Source of the DNA: Actinernus sp. WN-2022
Taxonomy: Eukaryota > Cnidaria > Anthozoa > Actiniaria > Actinernidae
Assembly: GCA_030867875.1 (NCBI GenBank)
Contig: JAOWCC010001634.1
Location: 10,124,778 to 10,188,777 of the forward strand
Length of the DNA stretch: 64,000 bases
Direction of reading: 5' to 3'
Shown here: positions 1 through 11,520 of the stretch, piece after piece
How positions within the stretch are numbered: the stretch's first letter is position 1
Layout of the letters: each line of letters starts with the position of its first letter
Translations under genes and position numbers: made by a program
The notes under the pieces: generated by a model
Database searches by the model: none
Seen by the model: the letters and a program-made list of their open reading frames with translations, nothing else
Told to the model about the DNA's origin: nothing

Positions 1-113
1 ACCTTGTTAGAGCACATGTAATGTGGTCTTCACACCAATGACGAAAAAATGGCTGATAAAAATCTGAAGAAATACGGGATTTGAAATCCATTGTTAAACT
101 TTGCGTTTCGTTT

Positions 114-402
114 AAGGTGTTTAAATCGAAATTATCAAGCCACTTCGCGAATTTAAACAAATTGTCATAACTTTTACGATTTTTGATTCTGCTCAAATTT
201 TCACAAACGGTACAAAATTTATTGATACAACTGATAATATCAAAATCTTGAACCGATCACACATAGTAATGAATTATCAGTTCTGTCAATAAATTGTATA
301 CTGTTTGTGAAAATTTGAGCAGAATCAGGCAAAAATCGTAAAAGTTATAACATTTTGTTTAAATTTGCAAAGTGGCTTCGGAGTTTCGATCGAGACACCT
401 TA
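114..402. repeat. Inverted repeat (probable MITE)
   Basis: The arms AAGGTGTTTAAATCGAAATT (114) and TTTCGATCGAGACACCTT (385) are complementary with mismatches, and the inner arms CTGCTCAAATTTTCACAAAC and GTTTGTGAAAATTTGAGCAG match. Together they make one long imperfect hairpin. Confidence 0.55.
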
Positions 403-2263
403 ATTGCTGTGGTGAACTTTGAACAAGACAAAATTCATTATCTGGAAAAAGCACGTCATAGTTCAGTGCACGTGCGAGACACCTTTGGTTTGTCAATTCT
501 TGGCTTGCAATTTCCAAAGACAGACGCGGCAGCCATGTTGGAGGGCGGAACAAAAGACACTAATTAGGAATCTTTTGTTAATGTCCTCCAACATGGCCGT
601 CGTGACGTCATATGCAACCCAATTATTCAGTGGATTCGAAAACATTACGTATTTCGAAGCTCATATTGGGCCCTTATTTTCGTCATTGAAATCGTGAAAG
701 TTAAACTGCAGATATTGATAATTGTCGAATTTATACATTCAATTTATGACTACATTTTCTTTCATAGAGCTTGAAGTTCATTAAGGCGCGTAAACTCGGC
801 TTTGGATGTTGCCGACTGATTGCGTAGCCTTGTCATTGTAAGGATAGTTTATTTTATACTTAAATAACAAATCGTTGACCAAAGCGTTTGGTCTATTTTT
901 GTTACAAAGAAAAGAAGAAAAGAAAGCTAGTGTTACTCCCTTCCTCGTGAGAAGCTTCAGGCGTGAATATTACATTTCCATTCTGCCGTCATTTAACTAC
1001 AACTACTAGAAGCCTTTCCCAATTTAAATTCTCATTCAGTTGAGAATTCCACGACACTTCCAAATTAGAGGAACAAAAGGATCTGCGCAAAGCGTTCTGG
1101 TAGTTGTAGTATGTGACGTCATCATGTAAGTGTCTTATTGAAGAGCGCTGGTTTGGGAGACTGCACACAGGGTAGATTTACACCCGACTCGTGAATGAAA
1201 CATAAAATCCAGAGAAATTCCTAGTTTTACATAATGATAGTACCTTACCATTCGATTATTAAATTATTGCAATAGATATAGCTACACAGTATTATAGAGT
1301 TAGGCCACCGCTTGTCATGAGATTAGCTACTAGATAGCGATATGCTCTATCAGCTTAAAAATTGAGGTGAGGTATAATTGACAATATAGCTTGCATCAAT
1401 GTTGTCCCAAGTTAGATCACGTGACTGCTCTTCAGAAGATCCAGGTTTCGAATTCTAGAAACGTCTTCATTTTCTTTTGGGATACAGAAAACCTAAAACA
1501 TCACTCAAGGGTAAAGTCAGCTGATCTGAATTGGGACAACAGAGGTAAGCTTAATCGGTCAATTAACACTGGCACTAGTCTTAGAGAGATAGAAGTGCTA
1601 TTCTTTTGCAGACAGCCATGATCTGGGTTTTTTTCCCATGGTAATATCGATTTTGCTAATCATTAAAACAAATATTGCAGTCAGCTTGGAAGTTGCAAAG
1701 CAAGAAAGGTGAACTGCTGCCGTCACATTAATGTTTACACATACAAATGTGCTGTGCATCTCCTGAAATTTTTTGTGCAAAATTTGCAATGAACTTGGAG
1801 AACCTTGGAATTAACCAGTTGATTTGCTGAGCCGGCCTTTACCGCTCGAAACGAGCCACAGTATTGGCTTAACCGACAATACAAAACACCCTGATCTTTA
1901 GGACGTGCAGTACAAAAACAATAGAGCTACAGTATTATGGTGCAATAAGAATACAGGTTTCGAGTGCTACTGTATTACTCGATTTGCTTGTCTGCAAAAG
2001 AAAATTCCACTTGTTTTCTCTTCAGGTTTTGTAACAGTACTGTAAAACTGTGACGAAAACTGGTTGTCCTGTTTAGCTCGGGGACCAATTGGTGATTAAG
2101 GGACGTTATTCTGTACTCTGGACAGGTATAAGTCTATCATTAAACACGGGTTCTGTCCAGGCGTATAAATAAAGGTCCTTATTACATTGGTACACCTTTA
2201 AATCTTAGCTCCTGGTTAGAGAGGAATACTCGTGTTAGATCTAAGTAGCAGTTAATCGCTATG
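403..2263. other. No gene seen
   Basis: Open frames are short (under 95 codons), without splice context, signal peptide or recognisable motif. The only structure noted is a pair of ACTACAACTAC and GTAGTTGTAGT words near 996 and 1100. Confidence 0.4.
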
Positions 2264-2616
2264 GCCAATTTCAGACGGTGCACTTTTCATTCGCCGAACC
2301 TACTTCCATTAAGTTCCACGTTGGAGCGATTGATTGTTCAGATGGCGAACTTAATTCGTTGAACCGATTAGTTGTACCGATCAGGGAATTTGCAGGGTCT
2401 AGTTTTAATTACAGCGTGAACATTACATTTCAAGTTGACGCATTTGGTTCGGCACGTGAAGAGCGGCGTTTCAATTAACGTCGCTCCAGAGTCGCACTGT
2501 ATGGAACCTAATTTATCTGCCGCACCAAATTCAAACTTGTCGAACCGAATTGATCGAGACGCCGTACTTCATTCATCTGTTAAGTTCGGCGTATGAAGAG
2601 TTCGCCGTCTGAAATG
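2264..2616. mobile_element. Terminal-inverted-repeat element, about 350 bp
   Basis: Left end CCAATTTCAGACGGTGCAC and ATTCGCCGAAC; right end GTTCGGCGTATGAAGAGTTC then GCCGTCTGAAATGG. The 66-codon frame inside is unlikely to be a gene. Confidence 0.6.
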
Positions 2617-4183
2617 GATCTCGGTAGGTGTTGTCAGTACACTACTTGATGCTCGTTAGCCCTTCTCATAGCGGGCTGGTTTGTCGCCATGATATTCGCA
2701 GTATGGCTGTTGTTGATCAATTCAAATTTCGCAAGTCTTAAAACAAATCGAATAAAATTGGGACTCATTTGCAATATCCAGGTGTTTGTAATCGTTTTCT
2801 TAAGTGCGCATTCCAGTCTTAGCTTCGCCAAGATTTTCTCAAACTCCTACGCCCTCTTTTTGCTATGTAATGGACGGCCTTTGGGAATTAATTTGAGTGG
2901 TGGTTCATTACTTATGAAAGTATTTAGTCCAGTTGTTTTGAGCCGTGGTTTGTGGTATCGTGTTCCTTATCGTTTCAACTCTAGAAATGTCGACGTATTA
3001 TGAAAACAGTTATCGACAACTTCCGATTAGAAGGCGTGTGTAGTTTTCTCAGGCTCATAGTTTTACTTGGTATCGGGCCCTTTGTGTTCTGCCCTGAATG
3101 TGACAAACCATACCAGATGAAATACCATTAGGGGAGAATGGAAATGACAGCATTATCAGTCCCTGTGATTCATGTTCACTAAATTATCACTGGTCTGAAT
3201 CGTAGTTCAAGAACAACATTGTGTCTTCAAAAAAGGAATTTAGTCCTGAAATGAATCGTAGTTCTGTCAAAGGCTCTAAAATCAGGTGGACTTCACAGTT
3301 CTATTGTTTTAGGATTGTTTGGGTAACCAATGTCTGCCCTGGAGGTGGGGCATTAGACTTTCTCAAAGTCCCTTAAAACGAGATTTTAATTTCCTGCCTT
3401 CGCTTCTCTTAAAACAAGATTTTAATTTCCCGCTTTCGCTCCTCTGGTTTAAGGTGGAAAAATCCACCGGTGACGTAAAGAAAGCTGTCCAATAGAATCT
3501 TTCGAAGCGAGACACGACTGTTTGTAAATAAAGCTTTACGGGCCGGACGCGCCCATGCATGTCACAGGAGGAAAAGAGGTCTACGTGTAGCAAGTCTAGT
3601 GGGGCATTTGCAAGCAAAGAAAAGTTGGGGTGGAGAATTGGTCAAAGAGACTAAAATAACGAATGCTACATCTTTGTTTAAGAAATTTGTACTCGTTCCA
3701 AAGCCCATGTTGGAGCATTTGCATAGCTTAGCGAACCCCACGGTGGGGCATTGGCACTGGTCTGATTCAAAATGCCCCACAAGTACCTGGGGGATGGGCA
3801 GATTTGGAATTGATAGGGGGATATAACATGTGAGGTTGCAAACTGTGAAGTTCTCCACCCCCCCCCCCCCCCCCCCCCCTAAATATTGCAAGTGTAAAAT
3901 ACTATTTAATCGAACCTGCAAAGTTGTACCTCACCCTGGGCACCACGCCATCTACACAGCTCGAAGGCATTTACTCGATTCGAAGGAGTTTGTACACAAT
4001 CGTTAGAAGCTAAAAGTGTTTTATTGTGAAAAACAAGTCATCAGGAGCGGCCCATTACCAGGAGCGTGCATCTCCCAGATTAGGTCTGTCCAACAGCAGA
4101 ACAGATGATGTTACTATTTTTAGCTTCGTATTTCCCGCGAGAAGAAACTAAGGCCGTCACTTTTAACCAATCAGGATGCACTA
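2617..4183. other. Intergenic, simple repeats only
   Basis: Contains a 104-codon frame (2689-3003) with no recognisable motif, two direct copies of CTTAAAAC(G/A)(A/C)AGATTTTAATTTCC near 3370 and 3411, and a poly(C) tract at 3858-3879. No gene could be supported. Confidence 0.4.
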
Positions 4184-4753
4184 GTAGTAGTAGTAGTAAT
4201 TTATTTAACCACGTATCACAGGTTGAGCACAGAGGCTCTTTTAAACGTGAGCGTGCAATATTACAAGATTAAACTGTATACAAATGATGGTTGCAGTAAA
4301 AGCGTAAAAAGACATACATGAATGGAATAAGTTACAATGCTATAATACTAATAATGATCATACTACAGATAAGGTTTTAGTTAATATAATGATAATAGCA
4401 ATAAATACTCTAAATTAAGACTTAATATATATATATATATATATATGTGTATGTGATATTGGATAATGCTATTTACATATGTGACAGTTGCAGTTAAGTG
4501 AAGACGAAATGGGCATACTTTGAAGTTTACTTTTAAAGACTGGTAGAGATTCTATTCTTCTGACACTATCTGGTAGATTATTCCATAATTTAGAAGCTGT
4601 ATAGGTAAAGGAGTGCTGCCTGTAAGATGAAGTTATTGTAGGAAGTTTAAGCTTCAAGTGACCTCTAAGATTATGGTTGTCTAGTACACGTAATGAGAAC
4701 ATCTCAGCAATGTACAGAGGTGCTAGATTATAAATGCATTTGTAGACTAGCAC
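4184..4753 (-). mobile_element. LINE 3' fragment with (ACT)n tail
   Basis: The minus strand codes for VYKCIYNLAPLYIAEMF, TASKLWNNLPDSVRRIESLP and VFKSKLQ, the post-RT region of CR1/L2-like LINEs. It is followed by a 3' UTR ending AAATAAATTACTACTACT, a short tandem tail typical of these elements. Confidence 0.75.
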
Positions 4754-4981
4754 AAGTACCTGTACACAACGGCGATGCTCTAGTGTATTAATTGACGCTA
4801 ACTTCGTAATTTTAAAACACGGTTCAAACTGCTAAAAATACTAAAGCGCAAGAAAACAAAAGACAACTTAATCGCATACCAGAACTTCGCGACTAAATAG
4901 CCACATCGTCTACTGTGTTGTGGGCGCTACCCATCATGGAGGTACGCTCCTGGTAATGGGCCCCTGGTCGCATACATTTTT

Positions 4982-5122
4982 CCATCATTGTCCGTACTCT
5001 TGTTGATCATAGAAGTTACGCCATAAAATGATCGAAACTTTGCAGTGAAACAAATCGCTGCGCTCGTTGTTTTTGAACATTTTATGACGTAATTTCTATG
5101 CCCAATAAGAGTACGGACAGTG
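4982..5122. repeat. Inverted-repeat MITE, family also at 16803-16942
   Basis: The ends CATTGTCCGTACTCTTGTTG and AATAAGAGTACGGACAGTG pair. The interior GCTGCGCTCGTTG and TTTTGAACATTTTATGACGT is shared with the copy at 16803-16942. Confidence 0.6.
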
Positions 5123-5350
5123 AAAAGAATTGTTAAATGGAGCTGATTGGTTGACACGGAGACACGGAGAAAGGAACACTTGCGATTTCTGATTCTGACC
5201 GGCTATTAATGCTGGCCCGAGTAATAACAGCGACCGAAAGCCGTTGCCATGTTTGACTGAACTGCATGCAGTACGGTAAGCAAGGAAGTGGGCGAACCAG
5301 TACGGTTGACTATGGCGGCGGCTTTATGCTGACCGCCGCAGGAAGCGCTT

Positions 5351-5386
5351 CTACTCTGTGACGAAGGGCTAGCGCGCTCGATAAAA
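5351..5386 (+). ncRNA. Decayed hammerhead-like relic
   Basis: CTGTGACGAAGGGCTAGCGC followed by GCTCGATAAAAAC resembles the Penelope hammerhead seen elsewhere in the window, on the + strand. The first core has an inserted base pair and the GAAAC core is changed to GATAAAAAC, so it should not be active. Confidence 0.4.
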
Positions 5387-6415
5387 ACTCTCCTCCCACC
5401 GTGGTTATCATACCAGTATTTAACTTTTTTTGATCAGTAAAAATCAGAATCCTGTCCAGCCATCAAGTGATGTATGAAATAGACATGTGAATCAATGAAA
5501 TCTGCGTATGACCGCTTCACCATATCATGCAGAGCTCGCTTTCTGCATGGCTCCACATTATTTGAAGCACTACTGACAGCCATGCAGTAACCGCGTTTTG
5601 TCAGAACGAAGCATGTGTTTGATAAAATGGCCTACCAGGATTCCCACACATTTGCAGGGTTTTGAGTTTTCCCTGACTTTTCACTGACCTCCGGTGCATG
5701 TTCATATTTTGTCCAAATATTCAGTCGTTAGTTGAGACAGAAAAATTTAACAGAACATCCTAAAATAAGTATGTGAAAATACAGACTTTTCATTGTAATT
5801 TGGGATTTCCCTGACCAAATCCTGACCTTGAAAAATTCTTGTTTTTTCCTGATCGTGGGAACCCGGTACTCCTTATCCAGTATCTGAGCCACATTTATTT
5901 GACTTCCGCCTGCTTTTACCAGAAGTCTTATAGAAACCACAGACTGCAGTCTGAGATAACTCAAAGCAAAAAGGTTTATTGTGTTAGAGATGTTAATATT
6001 AACACTGCAGAACATGTTATTCTGGCAATTCACTTCATTCAATTTCGTTTGGGGGCGCGTTAAACAAATCTCGATTGTTTTCTTGACGTACGATAGGCGT
6101 CTAGCAAAATCCTGACATCAATTTCAATTCTGAAGTAATTTAAGGTACGCTTTAATACGCGCAACTTTACCGGCAATTGATTTGAGAAGGGTTGACACAC
6201 GCTGTACACAATTAATTTAAGAGGTTGACGCACGTTTCAGTTTCACTGTTGCGCACAGTATATATTGCAGCGTGTATTCGTGCCTTTACTGTTTTCTTTG
6301 TTGTGGTTTCTCATTAACTTCGAGATTACCAAGCAATTAAAACAACCCAACAGCATTTTATTCATATCGTTATTCAGCCCTCATGGTAATGACCATGGCC
6401 GCCATACATCAGTTC

Positions 6416-6470
6416 TGCGTGCGCTTTGCGTGCGCTTTGCGTGCGCTTTGCGTGCGCTTTGCTCGCGCTC
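6416..6470 (+). repeat. 11-bp tandem repeat
   Basis: About four and a half copies of TGCGTGCGCTT, ending in the variant TGCTCGCGCTC. It lies just beyond the 3' end of the Hes pseudogene. Confidence 0.85.
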
Positions 6471-6978
6471 TTTCATAACTGCAACCGGTGCTGAATTTCA
6501 AGCCGGGTCTTGTGATGGGCTGTAAGAGGATTGTACTGTCGACCGTGATGTAGAGTTTAAAGGCCTTGTGATGCACTCGGGAGGGGCATAAGCAACATAA
6601 GTTTCATTGACACATCCGTGACACAGAGTGTTGTAACCGTTAACAAGTGTGCTTTGTGTCTCAAGATGCCTAAAGTGGTGTCTTACTCTATATTCCCCGT
6701 ACTGTCGTGGACCAACAAACTGTTCTCTGCAAATAGGCACGTACTGTCACTGATTGCCCTTCACTAGCATATCTACAATGAAACAGATATGTATAATGGT
6801 CGACAAGTAAGTATTTCACCACTTTTGCGACAAGACTGTTCTTCAAAATAAAAACAAGCGTTCGAAACTAGAAAATAAGTCCGTTTGATCTATCGCTTCG
6901 CGCCATTAGTATAAAACAAGGTTAGGTTATTTTATGATTAGGTTATTTTATGATTCAATATCATATAACTACATATTA

Positions 6979-7764
6979 TAAGGCCCATTTACACTACACC
7001 GAATTTTTGGCACGGCTCGGATAAAATTGATACGCGTACCAAAAAAAAGAATTCGGCTCGGATAAATTTAGCAGTGTAAATGGTTTGCCGCGCCTAATTT
7101 TACCCGTGTCGAACCAACAATTTTACCCGTGCCTGGCCCTTCTAAATAGGTAGTCCGAGCACGGGTAAAATTGGTACGGGTACCAACATATGGGTTCGGC
7201 TCGGATAAAATTCGTAGTGTACACGATCACCCGGACCAAACGCGATGTTATTCTATGGCCTTCGATCGTATTGGCAAGCGGTCACACTCAGAAGTTTACA
7301 ATTCAAGATGGCGGACAAACGCAGTCACAGCCACAGCCAAGAAAATGTGCGGCCATGCTTGGGAAGAAAGCGATGTTAGAGAACTTCTCATAATAATGAA
7401 AGAAGAAACCATGAAATGAGCCTTAAAAACGCAAAAATACCGAAGGAGGAGAGATTAGCGTAGCCACTAACCTCATGAACAATCGGAGTCCCGTTTTCTT
7501 TCGGCCCTGGTTTCGCTAACGCCTTTTCATACCTTTATCAAGTCTAGAGCTTACGATGATGCTGTTGGCAATAAGGCTTCCAAAATTTCTTTATCCGCCA
7601 TATTGGATGGACGAACAGCGCATGCGTTCTGAAGTAAATAATCAGTACCAAAATGTCGGGCAAAAAAATGATAGTGTAAACGAGGAGAGAACCCATTTGT
7701 TTGGTACTCGTACCGCTTTTATCCGAGCCGTGCCAAAATGTCTCTGTAGTGTGAATGGGCCTTA
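6979..7764. mobile_element. Terminal-inverted-repeat element inserted in the Hes pseudogene
   Basis: Left end TAAGGCCCATTTACACTACA and TTTTTGGCACGGCTCGGATA; right end TATCCGAGCCGTGCCAAAAT, CTGTAGTGTGAATGGGCCTT. Copies of TACCCGTGCC and GGCTCGGATAAA recur inside. The enclosed frames of up to 85 codons lack transposase motifs, so it is non-autonomous. Confidence 0.75.
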
Positions 7765-7900
7765 TATTGGTTATTTTATACGCGCAACACGATTTTGTTT
7801 TGTTAACGTTTAGTCTTAAAAGTGCATGCTTACAAGTTCAAAAGAGTAGAAAGCTACGGGAACAAAGCAACAAATCTAGCTCTTTTTATGAAAATAAGTT

Positions 7901-8360
7901 AAAGTGCCTATGAAGCTTATTTTTTTATTTTAGATATCAATTCTACATCAAGTGAATAGTACAATGGTACAATATATCTCGCTTTGGATGCTGTGCCGCT
8001 GAGTTAAGGAGGTTTTAATATCCAAAATGCTAATTACATGACGTCAGGGGAGCCACAATTATTATACATTTTTTTTTGTTACAATTAAACTTTTTTTTTT
8101 AATTATCAGTGTTATACCCATGGTTGAAATAAAATGATTTTAGAAATTTGTTTTCTTATATCAGTAGAAACGCCCATTCACAACCACTAAGAAGTGATTG
8201 CAGATGCCTCCCCTGACGTCATGTAATTAGCATTTTGGATATTAAAACCTCCTTAACTCAGCGGCACAGCATTCAAAGCAAAATATATTTTACCATTCTA
8301 CTATTCACTTGATTTAGAATTGATATCTAAAATAAAAAAATAAGCTTCATAGGCACTTTA
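7901..8360. mobile_element. Long palindromic MITE with arms of about 154 bp
   Basis: 7901-8054 and 8207-8360 are near-perfect reverse complements: AAAGTGCCTATGAAGCTTAT against ATAAGCTTCATAGGCACTTT, GGAGGTTTTAATATCCAAAA against its complement, and ATGACGTCAGGGGAG. Roughly 150 bp lies between them. Confidence 0.85.
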
Positions 8361-8784
8361 AAGCACAGAGTGGTTTTACAAAACGTGTGAAATAGAGAGT
8401 ATTTAAAGGCCCGTGTACATTGGCGAATTTTTTTCCGCGACGTCACCGCTGAAATCGCAGCAAAAATTCGTCGGTCTAAACAGGGCTTCAGATACCAATT
8501 TCATTGTTTTCTTTTGTTTCATTTTGTATATTAGATCACCAACTATTAGGTTACAGTTCAGGGGTTTAGAAAAGGACTCTAAAACTTGAGGCTATCGAAA
8601 ATATTTATTAGCTCACAGAAGTCTTCACCTTTTAGTTTCTTTCAACGTAGCCTCAGGAAGTTCACTGCATGTCAAGTCCAGGATTTCTGTTTTATCCAAC
8701 CGCTCACGACCCTTTTCCAAATCAGTATGGTTGCGGATTCTTAACGAGAAGAAGATACATGTACGTAGCCTCGGGAAGTTCACT

Positions 8785-9080
8785 CCCGGGGGGGGGGGGG
8801 GGGGGAGACTCCCTTATGTGAGGGGTACATGGATGCTCGTCGTACCTTTTAGGGGTCAAAATCAGGAGTTTGGTACCACTTAGGGTATCCACCATCAAAC
8901 ACAGACATTTCTATGTAAAGCGGTACCTTTTAGGGGTCGGGTGTCAATGGAACAAAAAAGCTGTTATCAATTTACATTTTTATTATCTTTTAGGGGTCAA
9001 AATAAGCTTGAGCCACGCCCATTTTAGTACCTCTTAGGGGTCAAATCGAAAATGTCCGACGAGCATTCTCACTCTGCCTT
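8785..9080. repeat. Repeat with poly(G) and five TTTTAGGGGTCAAA-like units
   Basis: A poly(G) run at 8788-8806 is followed by spaced copies of TACCTTTTAGGGGTC (near 8845, 8929, 8988 and 9030). GATGCTCGTCGTAC near 8832 and GTCCGACGAGCATT near 9054 are inverted partners at the ends. It replaces the region where exons 1-2 of the Hes pseudogene would be expected. Confidence 0.55.
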
Positions 9081-9299
9081 TTGAGTAAATGTTTGGTGTT
9101 TTTCCCTGTCTAACAAATGAAGCATAAATGAACAGTGTCACTTGCTAAATCAAACTTTCTTGTAGACATGGCATAACTAACGTGGTCGGTGTAAAAAACG
9201 GACAATATATTTTTATGATACAACCAATAATATTATTCACCAAATCTTGATGTGCGAGAATGTAGGTATTGACTGTTTACGAAATGCAGACGTCACTTT

Positions 9300-9510
9300 G
9301 TGAAAGGTTTGCTTTACTTTCTTACGTTCTCATTCTCTTTAAAACGTACAATTTAGGGTTTTCACGTTGTGTTTTTCCAGAGAACGTGGAAATGTAGGCG
9401 ACTGCGCGCATTTTCACGTGCAGCTATTGTATATTTTGTAATTAACGCTATTGTTTTATGCCGTCGTCGTAGACGTTGCCGTCGTGGTTGCTAAAAGTCC
9501 CTAATGAGGA
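9300..9510. repeat. MITE copy A (family with TTAGGGACTTT ends)
   Basis: Shares with 11337-11520 the words TTTACTTTCTTACGTTC, TTTTCACGTTGTGTTTTTCC, GGAAATGTAGGCGACTGCG and TTGTTTTATGCCGTCG. It ends GTCGTGGTTGCTAAAAGTCC CTAA, the right terminus of the family. Confidence 0.65.
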
Positions 9511-9540
9511 ACTAACGGCACCGGCTAGTAGGGAAGCAGC

Positions 9541-9690
9541 CCTAGAAATATGCACACGGGAACGATAATATGTGCACGCGAATGCCAGCAATTGAGACTG
9601 CAACACCTGCAATACAACGTCCTTGTTCAGTGCTGCATCATAAGTGCAGTCCTCATTAAATCGTAGCGTGGGACTGCAATACAATGGTTA
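9541..9690 (-). other. Inverted copy of the block upstream of the Hes gene
   Basis: Read on the minus strand this 150-bp piece aligns with 12755-12905, just upstream of the intact Hes gene: TGCACTTATGATGCAG against TGCACTAATGATGCAG, then GGTGTTGCAGTCT, CATTCGCGTGCA and CGTGTGCATA in the same order. It lies about 0.8 kb upstream of the pseudogene's exon 3 remnant, so promoter and gene body were probably copied together. The exon 1-2 interval expected between them is occupied by repeats (8785-9080 and 9300-9510). Confidence 0.65.
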
Positions 9691-9959
9691 GATGCAATTA
9701 CTTCCCTGATTGCAATTACCTCGCAAACATCTCGTGTTGCCGTAAATAATTGCTTTTGCAATACCTATTGAAATTACCAGTCTGCAATCAAACAAAGACC
9801 TCAAAGGTATTTTGTGATGCCATCACTTGTACTGGTTTTGGCGTGAATTATACGAAACAGAAGTACATCGAAGCTCTCTGTGCGGACACTTTCGTAAGCG
9901 GACAGCTCCAGTTACGAACACCTTTCCAAAACCCCGTTCGGACTCTCCGGTAGTCAAAC

Positions 9960-10223
9960 TCTGATTTCCACATTAGAAATATCCGAAATAGTAAAAAATA
10001 TTCCCAAATGGGCATGGTAAACCACAACATTTTAGGAGCCGGAGTATCCTGGAAGCCGTCCTCAGTATTCAGCGGAACTCCGTGTGTCATACAGCTAGTG
10101 TGCATAAAAAAGTAGCCAACCTCGCAAAGATAAATATAACTTTCTTCTTATGTACGTGAAGACGTTTTAGTATGAATATGCAAAAACGTTGATATGTCAA
10201 AATTTGATCGTAGTGGCACTTTA
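9960..10223 (-). repeat. Partial copy of the 49268-49870 element
   Basis: The minus strand repeats TTAAAGTGCCACTACGATCA, AATTTTGACATATCAACG, ACGTCTTCACGTACATAAGA and GAAAGTTATATTTATCTTTG. Its other part, near 9975, matches the region 49735-49800. Confidence 0.65.
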
Positions 10224-10347
10224 AATGAATGTATGATAATTGCTGGTTTTCACTCAATCCCCAGAGGGGCATGGCGGCCATGTTGGTGCCCCAACAAAAG
10301 AAGCTAACGAGGAATCTATTGTTTAAGGGCACCAGCATGGCGGCTAT

Positions 10348-10880
10348 GCATTCGCGTAAACTGCTTGGTGTCACGATCGACCATTGAAACTGTTTGTAAA
10401 AAGCTTGCCAAGCGAATAGGCCTATTACGATCAATAAGATACTTTCTGCCGAAAACTGAGCGTATCCAGTTTTATAACTCTATAATTAAGCCCGTATTGA
10501 TGTATGGTAGTGTAATCTGGACAATGACTTCTAATGATAATCTCCGTAGAGTATTCAGGCTACAAAAGAGAGCTGCTCGAGTGATTCTGGGTGTGAAAGT
10601 GCGAGAGGAGAGAACTGTAACACTATTTGACAAGCTTAAGTGGATTCCTTACTACGATGAGGCTAAAATGAACAAGTGTTGTATTGTCTATAAGTATTTT
10701 CAAGGGGCTGTCCCTGACTATATAAGTAATACTGAAGATAGTTAAGGTAAGTAGTGTGTCTTCACGGACTTCACGCTTCGGTGATATAACTCTTCATTGC
10801 CCTAGATATACGAGAGAAACTGAGGGAGGTAGAACTATAAATTTTCACTTTAAATTTTCACGCGGAATTTGACTCGTTTT
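10348..10880 (+). mobile_element. LINE reverse-transcriptase C-terminal fragment
   Basis: Encodes KLLGVTID, a frameshift, then RIGLLRSIRYFLPKTERIQF, YNSIIKPVLMYGSVIW and LQKRAARVILG, the thumb and connection part of CR1/Jockey/L2-type non-LTR retrotransposon polymerases. A stop at 10742 and another shift precede RTSRFGDITLHCPRYTRETE. It lacks the polymerase core and endonuclease, so it is a dead 5'-truncated copy. Confidence 0.8.
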
Positions 10881-11160
10881 TACAGACAATGTATGGAAAA
10901 CTGAAAACACGATTGCACGCTTCCCAACACAGCTACATCTCTCAAATATCGATATGTTAATCTTTTACCTGGTATCTTAAGTTTGTATCTGAAGAATATT
11001 TCAGAAATTCGATTTTACGGATTTTATTTGGCATCGGATTCCCATTGATCCCCATACAAACACTGTATTTCGCGCCATCATTGCACCCCTTTCAAAATGT
11101 CGGAATTTACCGCGAACTGGTCTATTGACAGGAGCTATGTCACGGTGAGAGGTCTTTATA

Positions 11161-11520
11161 TTAGGGACCTTAAGCAACCAGGACGGCGACGGCAGTGACG
11201 ACGGGACGTAGAAAAAAAATTCTACCGAAACTTGGTGTCTACTATATCCCTTGTTCGCCTTGAATTGTTTTTCACAACCAGATTTTCGAAAAATATAACG
11301 ACAATAGAGTTCCGTTCACGCCGAACGAAAAATGATTTGCTTTACTTTCTTACGTTCGCGTTCTATTTAAAACGTACAATTTGGAATTTTCACGTTGTGT
11401 TTTTCCAGAGAACGGTGGAAATGTAGGCGACTGCGTGCATTTTCACGTGCAGTTATTGTATTTTGTAATTAATGCTATTGTTTTATGCCGTCGGCCTAGA
11501 CGTTGCCGGTCCGGACACAG
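11161..11520. repeat. MITE copy B (family with TTAGGGACTTT ends)
   Basis: Begins TTAGGGACCTTAAGCAACCA then GGACGGCGACGGCAGTGACG, the left terminus, and runs through the body shared with 9300-9510. The right terminus is cut near GACGTTGCCGGTCCGG. Confidence 0.65.

Larger units (their letters stand above)
6498..8739 (-). pseudogene. Broken inverted partial copy of the Hes gene (exon 3 and exon 4 remnants)
   Basis: Two pieces on the minus strand match the intact Hes gene at 13090-14768. At 8739-8645 is a copy of exon 3: it begins after a preserved AG acceptor with AATCC, then encodes GRERLDKTEILDLT against SRERLDKAEILDLT, but has a frameshift before this stretch and another after it (the VNFL part is in a different frame). 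At 6772-6498 is a copy of exon 4: a TTCATTGTAG acceptor in the same phase, then PICREQFVGP and TLVNGYNTLCHGCVNET against PLIYRERFADP and TLVNGASCYGCVNRT. An in-frame TGA at 6749-6747 cuts the join, and no WRPW is present before the stop near 6498. Exons 1 and 2 (basic region) were not found. The copy is split by two inserted repeats (6979-7764 and 7901-8360). Introns are retained, so it arose by DNA duplication rather than retrocopying. Confidence 0.8.

Noticed and set aside
2689..3003. 104-codon open frame as a membrane or signal-peptide protein
   Set aside because: Hydrophobic start but no conserved motif, splice context or poly(A) signal; LLCNGRPL weakly recalls LINE ORFs but not enough to call.
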